Assembly: GCF_001540865.1 (NCBI RefSeq)
Contig: NC_033640.1
Span: forward strand, 1,413,866-1,477,865
Reading direction: 5' to 3'
Length of the DNA stretch: 64,000 bases
From: Ananas comosus
Lineage: Eukaryota > Streptophyta > Magnoliopsida > Poales > Bromeliaceae
Shown here: positions 12,762 through 24,726 of the stretch, one piece after another
Layout of the letters: every line of letters begins with the position of its first letter
Numbering within the stretch: position 1 is the stretch's first letter
Position numbers and translations under genes: made by a program
Notes under the pieces: generated by a model
Told to the model about the DNA's origin: nothing
Database searches by the model: none
Seen by the model: only the letters and a program-made list of their open reading frames with translations

Positions 12762-13314
12762 TAGGGTGTAAATGAGCCGAACACGAGCGAGCTGGGGTCG
12801 GCTCGTGTTCGGCTCGTTTATTAAACGAGCAGAAATAATCGAGTGGCTCATTAATAGTATCGAGCGAAAAAAATTTCAGCTCAGTGTTCGGCTCGTTATT
12901 AACGGCCGAACACGAGCTGGCTCACGAGCTGGCCAACGAATAATAAATTAAAGAATTAGATTAAATATATATAAAAATATAAATTTATAAATTTTATTCA
13001 TTAGACTTTGATCTAATAGTTGAAACTTTACATATAAATGAGTTTTTTATAATTAAGCTCGCATTTATATTTTTTTATTTTGCTAAAAATTAAATAATAA
13101 AAATATATTATATGTAAATTATTTATTTATATATAAAAATATAAATTAAATAAATTATATAATATAAATATATGTATTCGAGTTGAGCCGAACACCAAGC
13201 GAGCTGACCCCAGCTCGTGTTCGGCTCGTTTACTAAACGAGCGAGCGAATCTCGAGCTTATTTCGAGCCGAACACGAGCTGGCTCGCGAACAGCAAGCTG
13301 AATTGCCACCCCTA
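12762..13314. mobile_element. hAT-like non-autonomous element (553 bp)
   Basis: Terminal TAGGGTG...CACCCCTA inverted ends. Subterminal regions are packed with the palindromic motif gagccgaacacgagc and its complement. Imperfect 8-bp flanks are cccacagg (12754-12761) and cccacgcg (13315-13322). The core is AT-rich and without a transposase. An 8-bp target duplication and TAGGGGTG-type ends indicate hAT. Confidence 0.75.
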
Positions 13315-13321
13315 CCCACGC

Positions 13322-13360
13322 GGGACCAATCAGAGCTCGGCTAGTTAACTGTGTCCCCAC
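13322..13360. repeat. 42-bp direct repeat, copy 2
   Basis: Partner of 12719-12760; differs at a few positions in the middle (ctagtt versus tcggtt). Confidence 0.8.
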
Positions 13361-13399
13361 TTGTCTCCACGTCATCGCCTCGAGAAGTTACCCACTCAG

Positions 13400-13446
13400 G
13401 CCTTAATTATGTGCACGCCGAGAATCGTGCGTTGCCTCATATATAA
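13400..13446. repeat. Direct repeat bracketing MITE copy 4, left
   Basis: ccttaattatgtgcacgc followed by gagaatcgtgcgttgcctc. The partner lies at 13791-13837, immediately right of the MITE. Much longer than a normal MITE target duplication. Confidence 0.8.
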
Positions 13447-13452
13447 TTTTGG

Positions 13453-13790
13453 AAAAACTTCAAAAATTCCTGTAGTTTCGTATTTCTCACTTTACCCCTT
13501 CTATGATTTAAATATATCAATTTGCCCCGCTGTATTTTTTTTTTCTTTTTTCTTATCATTTCATTATGTTTTTTTCTTAATCAGTGATTAAAATTAAAGG
13601 GTACTAAAGTAAATATTTGATAAATCTAGATGGATATCTGAATTTTTGTATATAATTTAATAAAATATTAACGAAAAAAGCTAATCGAAAGATAAAAAAC
13701 GAAACCAACAGGAGGCAATTTGATACATTAAACTATAGGGGAGCAAAGTGACAAACAACGAAATCACAAGGGAGTTTTTGAAGTTTTCCC
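13453..13790. mobile_element. Long-TIR MITE, 'ctgtggttt' family, copy 4
   Basis: Typical arms (aaaaacttcaaaaattcctg left, gagtttttgaagttttcccc right). Flanked on both sides by a ~45-bp direct duplication of host sequence (13400-13446 and 13791-13837). Confidence 0.75.
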
Positions 13791-13837
13791 CTTAATTATG
13801 TGCACGCAGAGAGCGTGCGTTCCTTCATATATATATA
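13791..13837. repeat. Direct repeat bracketing MITE copy 4, right
   Basis: Second copy of the 13400-13446 host segment; runs into a TA-rich tract (13830-13910). Confidence 0.8.
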
Positions 13838-14049
13838 TATATATAATTATATATATAATATAATATATATATATATATATAATATATATAATAATATATA
13901 TATATATATTTTAGGCATCTCTTTTAGATCGAAATTAAATTATTTTTAGTATCATTCTAAAATTATACTTAAATATAAAGAATTTAAAGAGCACAGAATC
14001 GTGTCGAAATTTATTGATATGTACAATATGGTGCATAAAAAAATACATA

Positions 14050-14397
14050 TATAATGATGGAACTCTCCGTTCCGTAGTTTTCACTTTACCTCCCTGCCGT
14101 TTAAAATGTATCATTTGTCCGCCTAATGATTTTTTTTTTTTTCTTTTTCTAATCAATTCATTATTTTTTTTCTTAAAATCAGTGATAAAGTTAAAATTAA
14201 AGGGTACTAAAGTGAATATTTGATAAATCTTAAATGGAGCATCTAAGTTTTTTGTATATAATTTAATGAAATATTAACGAAAAAGCTACCGAAAAGATAA
14301 AAACGAAACCACAGGGGGGCAATTTGATACATTTTAAACCACAGGGGGCTAAAGTGAGAAACTACGAAACCACAGGGGGGTTTTTGAAGTTTTCCCT
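14050..14397. mobile_element. Long-TIR MITE, 'ctgtggttt' family, copy 5
   Basis: Left end is partly eroded; the right arm is well kept (ccacaggggggtttttgaag). Internal block as in copies 2-4. Confidence 0.7.
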
Positions 14398-14682
14398 ATA
14401 ATGATATATAATAATATAAAATATTTATTTTTTTGTAATAAAATATTCTAACTATTTATTATGTATCTTTGAATTTTATCAAAAAAATTATTTACTAATT
14501 TAAAGAATAAAAAAGTTTAAACTGTGTTATCAGTATGAAAACTGTATCGTGTCGATATTTTATTGACATGATACGGCATTAATAGATACAACTCGTGTTA
14601 ATAGATACTTAAATTTTTGTGCACGATACAGTACAATAGATATGACTCGTATCGATAAGCACTTAACTTTTTGTCAATGCAC

Positions 14683-15492
14683 TAGGGGTGGCAATCAAAC
14701 TCACTGTTCGTGAGTCAGCTCGTGTTTGGCTCGAAATGAGTTCGAGATCGAATCCCTGGTTTAGTAAACGAACCGAACACAAGTTAGGTGCAACTCGCTC
14801 GTATTCGGTCCGATAACAGCTCAGAAATATATTTTTTATATTTATATAATTTATTTAATTATATATATATATAATTATATAATATATATATTTTTATTAT
14901 TTGATTTTTAGTAAAAAAAAAACCGAGTTCAATTATAAAAAGACTCATTTATATGTAAAGTTTCAACTATTAGATCAAATTCTAATGGATAAAATTGTAT
15001 AAATTTATTTTTTATGCATATTCAATCTAATCTATTTAACTTATTATTCATTGGCCAACTTGTGTACGGCTCGATTATTAACGAGCTGAATTTTTTCGAC
15101 TCGATACTTCAACGAGTCATATCAAATGAGTCGAACACGAGCCAGTCTCAGCTTGCTCATATTCGACTCGTTGACACCCTTATTGAAAATGCCACGTCGC
15201 GAATATAACGGATGTATTATAGAACTTTTTCACCCTTTTCGCTTCTCTCGGTTAGAGAACAGGGTTTCAACTTCTCAAATTTAGGACCAGAGCTGCAGGT
15301 GTGGAGNATTTTTAATTTATTGTTCGTTGGCCAGCTCGTGAGCCAGCTCGTGTTTGGCTCGTTAATAAACGAGCCGAATACGAGCTAAATTTTTCGGCTC
15401 GATATTTTAACGAGTCAGCTCGTATTCAGCTCGTTTATTAAACGAGCCGAGCCCGCCCTAGCTCGCTCGTGCTCGGCTCGTTTACACCCCTA
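14683..15492. mobile_element. hAT-like non-autonomous element (810 bp)
   Basis: Perfect terminal octamers TAGGGGTG/CACCCCTA. Perfect 8-bp target duplication CAATGCAC at 14675-14682 and 15493-15500. Subterminal gagctcgtgttcggctcg-type palindromes match the element at 12762. A single N at 15307 sits between two partly redundant halves, so the interior may be misjoined. Confidence 0.85.
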
Positions 15493-15500
15493 CAATGCAC

Positions 15501-17135
15501 TAAGTGCAGGTAATAATTTATGCTCAAAATTGGGACAAGCAAGTGTACTTTACATGCCAGTTGAGAGATCTTTTGGGCCCATGTTAACAGTGTTTATCCA
15601 CATGTTATAATCATCACTAGTAATATGTGCTTTTCAAATTTATATAACTTTTTTTTTTTGTGTGGATATGGTCACCATATGGTGATTCTTGTGGTTTGAA
15701 CTCTTTTTTTTTTTCGCCCAAGCAAACATTTTTGAGTAAGCTAGTTCTCTATCAATTTAAATTTGATGTTGTTTCGTATTATTTAACATCGTATCAGAAT
15801 AGAAGATTCTAAATTCAAATTAAGATAGACTTCTAATATATTATTAATTTTTTCTCATATAATTCGAGCCCATGTTATTGAGCTGATAAAATATCTCAAG
15901 CCCAGTCGTAAAAAGAAGTGTTAAATATAAAAATATTTAAACACTGTTCTTTGCCAGCTTGAGCTTTTTTTACAAATAACAGTTGTTTCGTATTATTTAA
16001 CATTAAAAAAATTAATAATTTGTTAAATAATTCTATCCAAATTTTGATTAGCAAATTAACTTTACATCTTATCCAACTTAGTGACGTATGAGAAGAGAAG
16101 TGAAAGACGACGAATTATTTACCGTTTTTAGGTTGTTATCAATGTTTATGGGATTTTTGTACGAATTATGAGGATTTTTATGAGATTGGTAGGATTGCGT
16201 GTGGATTATTTATTTATTTATTTTTGTTTGACCTTTAAGGTTGTATATGTAGGCTGTTTATTTATTTGGTTTGTTGGAATATTTTTGTGGCTGTTATGAT
16301 TATCTATACTATTTATAAAAGAACGAGTTTTAAATTTTTTTTCTTTCCCAAAATGCCGGTCCCTATTAATATATTTACAATCATATACTAGCAACAGCAT
16401 TCATTCAACTTTAATGGAATAAATCAAAGTCATACAATTTTTATTTTATTTTTGAATTATTATAAAATATATTAATTCTTGGTCATTGGATCTAATCCAT
16501 TAACTGACGAATTAATTATATGTCACTTTTTCTACCTAAATTGTCCTCAATAGTGCACATCAAATTTCACTTTTTATATGCGCACTCTATCTCCTAATAA
16601 CTGCCGCCCACATAATATCATATTTTATCACAAATAATATTCGCAATTTACATATTTCTTAAATATTTTTTTTCACACGTAATACCCATCTACATAATAT
16701 CCAATCACGGAATATCTTCCGTATATATAATATTTAGTCATATTTTTTTAAAGGTGAATATATAAAAATTATCACAGTTTTATCTACTAATATTTAAAAT
16801 GTGAGATATTTTTCAATAAAATATAACATATGAATTTACAATTTAAAAAATTTAAATTTGTAAATAAATGTGATTCACAAATTTATATTGGTTTGAGATA
16901 ATTATTAAAATTGTTGTTGACAGACTTTTTTTTAGTAGAAAAAAATATTGCATTCCATTTACGAGAACAGCAAAAATTATCCAAATTTCTGTAAACCGAA
17001 GGATATCTGCTGTAAAATATTTTTCACAAACGCCCCATAAAAGAATTTCTATACTCATCAAAAAACGAAAATCTCTACACAACACACACTAAAAATATTT
17101 AGTATTCACTATCTCTTAATTAACTAACTAAAAAG
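15501..17135. other. AT-rich intergenic DNA without recognised content
   Basis: No long open frame, no RNA gene and no clear terminal repeats seen. Confidence 0.5.
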
Positions 17136-17140
17136 AAATT

Positions 17141-17572
17141 TGTGACACCCAAATAATCCCACATCGGATGGAAATGGGGTTGTCATTGGGTTTATAAGAG
17201 ACTTAGACACTAATAATAATAACTGATCTTAAGCATTTTGGGCTGGTGGTTTGGGCCCAACGAGTTATTGTTGCTAGTGGGCTGGGTCGTTACATTTGGT
17301 ATCAGAGCCGGTTCACCAGCTGGACATGTGTGGCGAGTCTCGGCTGAGCCAGGGTCTGGATGACGGGCTAGCGAGACGAGTCTCACATCGCCTGGTGACG
17401 TCCTTAACGTGGGGAGTCTGTGACACCCCAATAATCCCACATCGGATGGGAATGGGGTTGTCATTGGGTTTATAAGAGACTTAGACACTAATCATAATAA
17501 CTGGGCTTAAGCATTTTGGGCTGATGGTTTGGGCCCAACGAGTTATTGTTGCTAGTGGGCTGGGTAGTTACA
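17141..17572 (+). mobile_element. Complete TRIM retrotransposon (432 bp)
   Basis: Two 154-bp direct LTRs (17141-17294 and 17419-17572) begin TGTGACACCC and end GTTACA. Two bases after the 5' LTR comes TGGTATCAGAGC (17297-17308), the primer-binding site complementary to initiator methionine tRNA. A purine-rich tract ends directly at the 3' LTR (about 17405-17418, cgtggggagtc). A 5-bp target duplication AAATT flanks it (17136-17140 and 17573-17577). The internal part is only ~124 bp and has no gag or pol, so it depends on proteins from other elements. The LTRs differ at only a few positions, suggesting a fairly recent insertion. Confidence 0.92.
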
Positions 17573-17577
17573 AAATT

Positions 17578-18390
17578 AGTTTTGAAAAATAGAATGATTT
17601 AAATAAGCATATCAAATCAATTTTAAATTTTAAATTTGGTTCATAATTTTAAATATGAATTAATATTTTAATTAAAAATTTGAAATTAATTAAAATTTAA
17701 TATTTGAGTGTATAAATAGTATTTCAAATCGAAAATAATTAATTAAGTTGAAAATATGTCAAATTTGAAAATAGATGGGATGATAAATAAATCAATGCTT
17801 CTAATAACTATTTATATTCAAATTATGGATTCAAAATTAATTTAAAATTTTGAGTTTTTTTCATAAATTTAAATCTGAATTTATTAATTTAAAATTTTGA
17901 ATTACTTCAAATTTTTAAAATTTGGATACACATTAAACATATTAAAGTTAGAAAAAAATTAATTAATAAATAAATTTATACGGCCAATAATTATTTAAAT
18001 TTAAAATATAAATATAAATTTAATTTAATTAAATGTAACGTGCATCGCACGTGCACTATAACTAGTTTATTAAAAATAGAAAGAAATAGTAAATCATTCT
18101 GTATTTTTTTATAAAGAAAAAGACGATAAATGATTCACCGTATTTTAATTATTATTTGACAAAACAATTTTTTAACAAAATTATTTAGCAAACTATAAAA
18201 ATTTTAAGAATTAATTTTTTTAAAAAAATTCTTCTTTTGTTTTATTTTTCTTGAATCCTTTAACTTATTTCTTTGCTCTTAGTATCTAATTTTTATATTT
18301 TTATTTTAGTTAGGACCCAAAATTTTCATTAATTTCATAAAATAGGTTACATTAACTCCAATGAAGCCTAACTAACTTATCTAGACTATG
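17578..18390. other. AT-rich intergenic DNA without recognised content
   Basis: Composed largely of A/T runs; no gene or terminal-repeat structure recognised. Confidence 0.5.
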
Positions 18391-18447
18391 GTCATAATTT
18401 GGCAATTTCGATCAATTTTGGCACCGACTTTTTTAAGTTTTTAGAAA
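18391..18447. repeat. Direct repeat left of element 18470-18918
   Basis: gtcataatttggcaatttcg followed by atcaattttggcaccgac. The diverged partner is at 18919-18976. Confidence 0.75.
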
Positions 18448-18469
18448 GAACCTGGAGGAATGCGCAACT

Positions 18470-18918
18470 GGGAATATCAATGGGTCGGATTCGGGGCGGA
18501 TTTTCAAAAATCCAAACCTGAACCCGATTGCCCGACTGGAAACTCAAATCCGAATCCGAAGGATTTTAAAAATCCATATCCAAACCAAAACCCGACCGAA
18601 ATTGAAATCTGAACACAAACCCGAAAATCCAAACCCAAACTCTTTATCATATTTCAAAACATATTACATTGAATCTAAATTCTCAAAATGCAAAATTCAA
18701 ATATAACATCAAATTTTTATGCAAAATCAATACGGATTTGGATTGGGTTCAGGTTTGGGTCAGGTACAAACAAAATACATACCCGAATCCAAATCCGTCG
18801 GATTTTCGGTTTCTATATCCATATCCGAAACTACATCCATTTAGCATAAGGCAAATCCGTTTCATTCGGGTTCGAATTCTGATAAAATTTCGGATATTCA
18901 TAACCATCGACATCCCTA
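18470..18918. mobile_element. Non-autonomous DNA element rich in 'aatccgaatccg'
   Basis: Ends resemble inverted copies (left gggaatatcaatggg; right ccatcgacatccc). The interior has many gaatccg/cggattc motifs in both orientations. An open frame of 141 codons through it is composed of these motifs and is not a gene. The right end abuts a direct duplication of the left flank. Type uncertain, hAT-like by its ends. Confidence 0.55.
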
Positions 18919-18976
18919 GTCATAATTCGGTAGTTTCTGATCAATTTCGGCATCGACTTTTTCAAGTTTCTGAAAA
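18919..18976. repeat. Direct repeat right of element 18470-18918
   Basis: Partner of 18391-18447; followed by a poly-A run and a GC-rich patch (19000-19150) of unknown origin. Confidence 0.75.
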
Positions 18977-19353
18977 AAAAAAAAAAAATTGGCGGAATAT
19001 CGGGCCTTGGGTCCTAGGCCTAGTTAGCGGGTCGAAAGAACTCGGCCCAACACATCCCATCACTTTGGGCCGGGCCGGGCGAGGCCGGCTGTAATATCCA
19101 TGTCGCGCTTAAGCCCGGCCTGTAGTCGTGCATCGACCGCCCGGCACGTTTTACATTCCTAAGTAACAGTGAATCCATCCATGTGAATCTATCAACAGAG
19201 CCACTATCACCCTCTCTGAGGATGCCGATCAAAATTCTCTACAGCACTGAATATATATAGCACAATAAATAATAAACCTATTAAAAGGTGACGACTAAAA
19301 AATAAGCAAATGCTATATGTAAATTAAAAAAAAAAAGAAAAGAAAAAACAACT

Positions 19354-19634
19354 AAGGGCATGTTTGGTTGATGATTTGAATAGGAATAGAAAATGAAATT
19401 GTGTCGCACTAAAATGATAAACGAAATGATGAATTATCTAAAAATACTTATTTTATTATTGGAATGGAAAAATCTGATTGGAATGGACCAATCCGGAATT
19501 TAAAGCCAGAGTGGGCCATAAATAGATTCGGTTATCCGGAATCCGATTCCTGAAAAAAAAAAAAAAAAACTATTGAAATCAATAAATTCTATTTCCATTC
19601 CGTAGTCTAAAATAAATAAGCCAAATAAGCCCTT
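19354..19634. mobile_element. Small MITE (281 bp)
   Basis: Inverted ends AAGGGCATGTTTGG and CCAAATAAGCCCTT; interior AT-rich with ggaatcc motifs. Target duplication not clear. Confidence 0.6.
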
Positions 19635-20400
19635 GGAACTAATAAAACTATTAAACTTATTAAAATTTGCAAGTAACTAAAATAATCTAATTGAAAAATT
19701 AAAAACTCAGGAGCTGTACATAAAAAAGTTAAAGTTGAGGGATCAAGTTTCAAAATGATCTATAGATGAGAGGGTCTGTGTCACGCCTCGAGTCCCTTTT
19801 TATTGAAAACACCGCAAATTTTTTTTTTAAAAAAAACCTCCTGCTCACAGATCCGCCACATAGACAGAATTTTTTCTGAATGTGCACGGCGTTGAAATAC
19901 AAAGCAATTTTATAATTTCTCAAATACATAATTCAACAGTGTAACTGATATAAGATAATAACAGTTTAGCTAAATATTTTTTCAAACTTACATTAAATCT
20001 TTCTAATTTTTGGGCCATTCAAATTGGATTATTTTTAATTATGTTTATTATTTTTTTAACCTTTAGGGAATATTGAAATACTCCTTTTAACCTCCTCGCA
20101 TAAATATTATTAATTTTTCTTAACTGGAAGAGAATTGACAATTTATGTATTAAATTTTAAAAAAAAAACAAATTATGAGAATTTCATTAAGTAGTATAAT
20201 TTTTGCCTAATCTATATTTGATAATTAAACTTTGTGTGTGTTTTAATTGGGCTAAAGTGGGCTTGATACTCACATGGGCTTATATTTTGTTTCTTATTTA
20301 AGGGAAAAATGTGCAAAAGATCCCTTGTACTTTAGCCCTTTTGCAAAAAGATCCATTAGACCTTTTAAACTTGTCAAATAAGAAAATAAACACTCTCCTT
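19635..20400. other. AT-rich intergenic DNA
   Basis: No gene, RNA or repeat structure recognised. Confidence 0.5.
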
Positions 20401-20604
20401 AGGCTTCGTTTGGGATTGCGGAAAGATTGCGTTACGTGCGGTGGGAAAGTATATTGGAAAAATACCCTGTTTGTTTCCGTACGTAATATTACGTTCCGCA
20501 TATCGCAATTAGTCGGTTACGATATATTTTCTGCGGTCCCATCGGAGAACACAGAAGCATATTCCTATATACTTTTTCCTCAACTCTATTTTATCTAATA
20601 CCGG
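20401..20604. repeat. Dispersed repeat, copy 1 (partner at 21963-22262)
   Basis: Shares ggcttcgtttgggattgc, attacgttccgcatatcgc and tttctgcggt blocks in the same order as the downstream copy. Probably a transposon relic; the ends are unclear. Confidence 0.7.
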
Positions 20605-21141
20605 AGTTTTTTTTTTTCCCGAGGTTTTTTTTTTCCTCTAACTTCAATTTTTTTTTCTTTGTTCATGTACATCGAAGAAAATTTATAATTTTTTTAAGTC
20701 TAATCTAATTTTTTATTTTGTACTATAAATATTTAAAATATATAAAAAAATTGGATAAAAAAAGTTTTTGAAAGATTGGATTTACACTTTCATCCTTAAA
20801 ACTATAAGACAAATAACAATTTAATCCTCAAATTTTTAATGTATTATGATTTAAACAATGAGGTATGTGATATTTTTATCCTCAACCTTTAATTAGTTAC
20901 TTATTTTTCAGTTGTTTATTTTATATAATTCTTTGACTTTTTATTTTGTTATTTTTTAATTAATTAATTTATTTATTTATTTTTATGAAGTCGTCCCGCC
21001 GCAACGCGCGGGTCCTTCACTAGTGAGCATTAATGAGAACGTGTACTGCGCAGGTCCCACGGCTAAGAAAAATGTGGAGAGAACTTATTTAAGATTTGCA
21101 ATTCATGCATTCTTATTGATTAGGCACGATGATTGAAGTAT

Positions 21142-21494
21142 GGGTTAATTTCATACAGTTCCTGACAAATATAGTGAATTGCGAGTATATCCCTTAGTTT
21201 GTTGTTATTAAAATACTTTATCTTATAAATAAAATAATTTTTTTGCCATTACAAATATGTCCTTCTAAAAGTCCCAACTATTAATTAAAAAGGGGTAAAA
21301 AGATCAATTCACCTCATTAACTAACTAGGGTTAAGTATTTTTCTATGATTATCTAATTTTTTCTAACGGATCCTAACGGCAAGAATATATTTGAAAACAT
21401 TAAGATTTTTGTACAGATAATATATGAAAGTTGAATTTTATAGGGATATATTTATAATTCACTATGTTTGTAGGGACCTATATGAAATTAACCC
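21142..21494. mobile_element. MITE with GGGTTAATTTC ends
   Basis: Left gggttaatttcatacag and right ctatatgaaattaaccc are inverted repeats. Related sequence is at 37170-37600, and a right-half fragment is at 40375-40527. Confidence 0.75.
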
Positions 21495-21962
21495 TTCTTT
21501 TTATATCATTAGATGTACGAAGAAAACAACTTAATTGCTCTATTTTACAATGTAATGTATTGTTGTGAGTTTCGACTGATTTTAATAATTCTGTTAACCA
21601 TTGACCTTTAATTGCTTGGATTTTATCTTTTAAAAGGTGATTAAAACATTCAAATTTAACAGAATCATAAATTTGATAAAAAAATTTAAATTTTTATTGA
21701 CAAAACTTGAGAAATTTTAATTAATTAAAAGTTGAAAAGATTTTAATAAAAACATATAATGTTGGGGGGCTATTTCGGAAAGATCTATAGTTGAAGGGAT
21801 CTTTAAACATTTTTATCATTAATAGGGTTGTAACTTTTATAAGGAAAAATTTTAATTAGTATTGCTACAAAACAAAAATTTTATATGATTTCCACAAACA
21901 CAGTAACATATAGTAGGGGTAGCTTTTAGGGAACTCCGTTTTATGTCCACTGTAAACACACT

Positions 21963-22262
21963 ACAAACGCTTCGTTTGGGATTGCAAAGAGATTACGTTA
22001 CGTGCAGTGCAAAAGTACGATGAAGAAAATACTCTGTTTGTTTTCGTACATAATATTACGTTCTGCATATCGCGATGAGTCGATTTACAATATATTTTCT
22101 GCAGTTCCACCACTAGTCTGACTCTCCGAAAATCACTTTCGTTACCACAACAGAGACTAAAGCGAGTGCTGGATTAAAAACTGGTGTCAAAGAAAAATGC
22201 AGAAGCGTTTCCCTACATACTTTTACCCCAACTCTATTATATCTAATAGCGTTAACCAAACT
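21963..22262. repeat. Dispersed repeat, copy 2
   Basis: Longer relative of 20401-20604 with an extra ~100 bp inside. Lies about 200 bp downstream of the GDSL lipase stop codon. Confidence 0.7.
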
Positions 22263-22466
22263 AAGCCAAAATCTATTCTGTAAAAATTACCAAACACTCG
22301 AAACAAGTATTTCGTTTTCGGACTCTACAAGTACTTTTGAACTATAAAGCACAACTAAAAGCTTCATGTAAACTTATGATGATAACTATTGAGTATGAAT
22401 CAAAATTTGGCGGACAAATTTAAAATCGAGCTCGTGAAACTCGAGTGTAGTTTTGACGTCGATTCC

Positions 22467-24632
22467 TCACGCTGCTGCGAGTTGTCGTAGGTTCATCGGA
22501 TACACGTCGGCGGTCGAAGTCGAATTGTATGCTTTCATGGCATAGATAAGATTTCCAGCTTCTGTGGGGTGGAATGCATCCCAAAACAAGTACTTCGATC
22601 GATCGCCGCACGGATTTTGAAGCGGCAGGCACGTTATTTGCCCGTTGTTCCGCCCAACGCCGCAACACCCTCGGTTGATCACGCTGAACCCTGTTCGATT
22701 CATATCTAAGTTCGAAAGGATTCTTCGAAACGAGAAAGAAAGAAAGAAAAAGAGTATGAGGTAAGAAGTTACCGTAAGAGACTGCGTTCGTCGTAAGATC
22801 CTTCAAACTATCGTAGGTATTGACATAGACGAACTTAGCGCCGTGGAGTGCGGCGTTGAATTCAGTAACCATACGAACGAGGCCCGCGTTGAAAATGCTG
22901 ATGGCCTCGTTGATCTCCTCGTTGCAACGATCTCCGTTGCCGTCGTAGTTTCGGTTGTTGTATCGAGCTAGCTCGTAAGGTATGCAGCCGATTCGTCCGA
23001 CGCTGAAGACCGCCACTTTACGAGCACCCAAATCGTACAACTCCTGAAGTAAGAACCTTTTTTATAAGTTATAATGCTTCAATAGTCCCACATCGTATGG
23101 AAATGAAGTTCCAATTGAGAATATAAGAGGTCATGGCTCCTAATAATAATAACAACTGTTGCAGTTGGTAACAGAGCTAAATATGAACTGAAAGTGTGAC
23201 AGCTAAGTGCTATATAGGGCAAAATGCTACATCATATACTATGTTCTATTTGTCTGTGATCAGGTTATCTCACATTGCAAGTCTAATAGTTCTGATTTAT
23301 ATGTATGTGATCGGGTTTGGACCTAACGAGAACGTCAAAGGTCTAACGGTCCCCGACTTTCGACTTTTCGAGGATATATATCCGATGCTTACTCTAAGTT
23401 GTTGCGAGTAGTCTTGAAGGAGAAGCTCCGCGAAAACTTCAGGGTTGTAAAAATAGCTGGTTGGGTAAAAGAATGGCATGAAATAGTTGTTCAAGTAGTC
23501 ATTACTCCCCATCCCTGAATAGTAGATGCATTTGCTTAGATGAGTGGCAAGCTTAGTAGTGTTCCCCTTGAATATGCTCTTCATTATCTCCACCGCGCCG
23601 CGAAAATGTTCTACTTGTTTATACAGAGGGTAGTGTAGTCCCTATCAACGAAAAAAAAAAAACCATGGAAATTAATAACTTTACGGTGAACTTCTCATTT
23701 TTTACTTCGTTGTACTGTGGCTCAAAAAATTGCACTTAACTACCATTCGGTTTAGAGCATATTTTTCACTTTGTCACCTTGTGGCTGAGAATAGATTCTT
23801 TCGATAAAAACATAAGATAGTTTAGTGCAACTTTTTGAACTGTATGGTGACAAAGTGAAAATGAGGTAAATAACATGGAGGTGAATTGAAGTTTGCTACT
23901 ATAAACCCGAATGATAGGATTCGAACAATATGATTGAGAATTTCTTGTGAAATAAAGTTTGAATGTTAACAATAAACATTATGTAAATGTGATCTAAATT
24001 TCTTAGTCAATCAATAAACTATATATGGCATGGAGAAAATCAATCAAGTTGTATGTAATTGATAAAAAAAAGAAAACAAAAAAGTGATTCATCTCAAGTT
24101 GATTATATACCAAGTTGGACCCAGTTTCTCCTCTGATTCCCGACGCCCCCGACGCGAAATTCAAGCCTCGAACTACTTGTTTTCTTCGCGCCATCGCGTA
24201 TGGCGGAATGAACTCTCGAAACCCTAGTAGTTGTGCTATGTATCACCAACACAAACACGCGCAAAGCAACCTAAGTTACAACTTATTACCACTACATTAT
24301 TTTCGCGCGGAAACAGAAGCTCAGAGAAAAAGTTAAAAGTATAGAAAAATGCGCTCAAAACCTATGATATCGACGACCGTCCGGCCATTGGTGAACCTTC
24401 CTGACACACCCAGAGGGAAATCAATCCCATAGGGCAAGTAATTGGCCCTAGCAAGGGTTAGGATGTGATTGTTGTTCCCATTATCCACCAAAGAATCACC
24501 AAAAATGAAGAAGCAAGGGACTTGTTGGGTGTGTGTTTTTTTGGACCTAGCCATTGCCACAGTACTTAACATGGTTAGCATGGCTAGGACAAGAAGCAGC
24601 ACCCTAGTGTTAGAGAGAGAAGTTCCCTCCAT
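22467..24632 (-). CDS. GDSL esterase/lipase, intact, 379 aa
   Basis: Secreted SGNH-hydrolase-type esterase of the large plant GDSL family; the substrate cannot be told from sequence. Exons 24362-24632, 24111-24235, 23393-23641, 22773-23043 and 22467-22690 keep phase and give 380 codons, normal for the family. The N-terminus has a hydrophobic signal peptide ([18 protein letters not shown]). Block I is [14 protein letters not shown] with the nucleophile Ser. Next come [16 protein letters not shown] and block [17 protein letters not shown] (oxyanion Gly/Asn). The C-terminal block [12 protein letters not shown] supplies the Asp and His. The exon-2 acceptor at 24235 was chosen because it restores the conserved AQLLGF. 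A TATA box lies upstream, and intron 3 contains a retroelement relic. A diverged, broken relative lies at 59980-63433. Confidence 0.93.
23070..23190 (+). mobile_element. Degenerate LTR-like relic in GDSL lipase intron 3
   Basis: Contains 'agtcccacatcgtatggaaa', a 'tataagagg' block, 'taataataataac' and then 'ggtaacagagc'. This is the same order as LTR plus primer-binding site in the TRIM at 17141, but strongly diverged. The second LTR is not visible. Confidence 0.5.
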
Positions 24633-24713
24633 CTCACCAAAAGTGCTTCTTCAAAAAATGAGAGCTTGTTGTGATAGTAAAGAGTTTGTGGGCATGAAAG
24701 AGAAATAAGTGAA

Positions 24714-24725
24714 GAGTATATAAAT
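24714..24725 (-). promoter_or_regulatory. TATA box of the GDSL lipase
   Basis: The minus strand reads TTTATATAC about 85 bp upstream of the ATG at 24632, a normal spacing for a plant TATA box with a short leader. Confidence 0.6.
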
Positions 24726-24726
24726 G

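Noticed and set aside
17297..17308. tRNA-Met-like motif as a tRNA gene
   Set aside because: It is the primer-binding site of the TRIM element; no cloverleaf around it.
18669..19094. 141-codon plus-strand open frame
   Set aside because: Falls inside a non-autonomous element with repeated aatccg motifs and a poly-A run; no protein-like domain.
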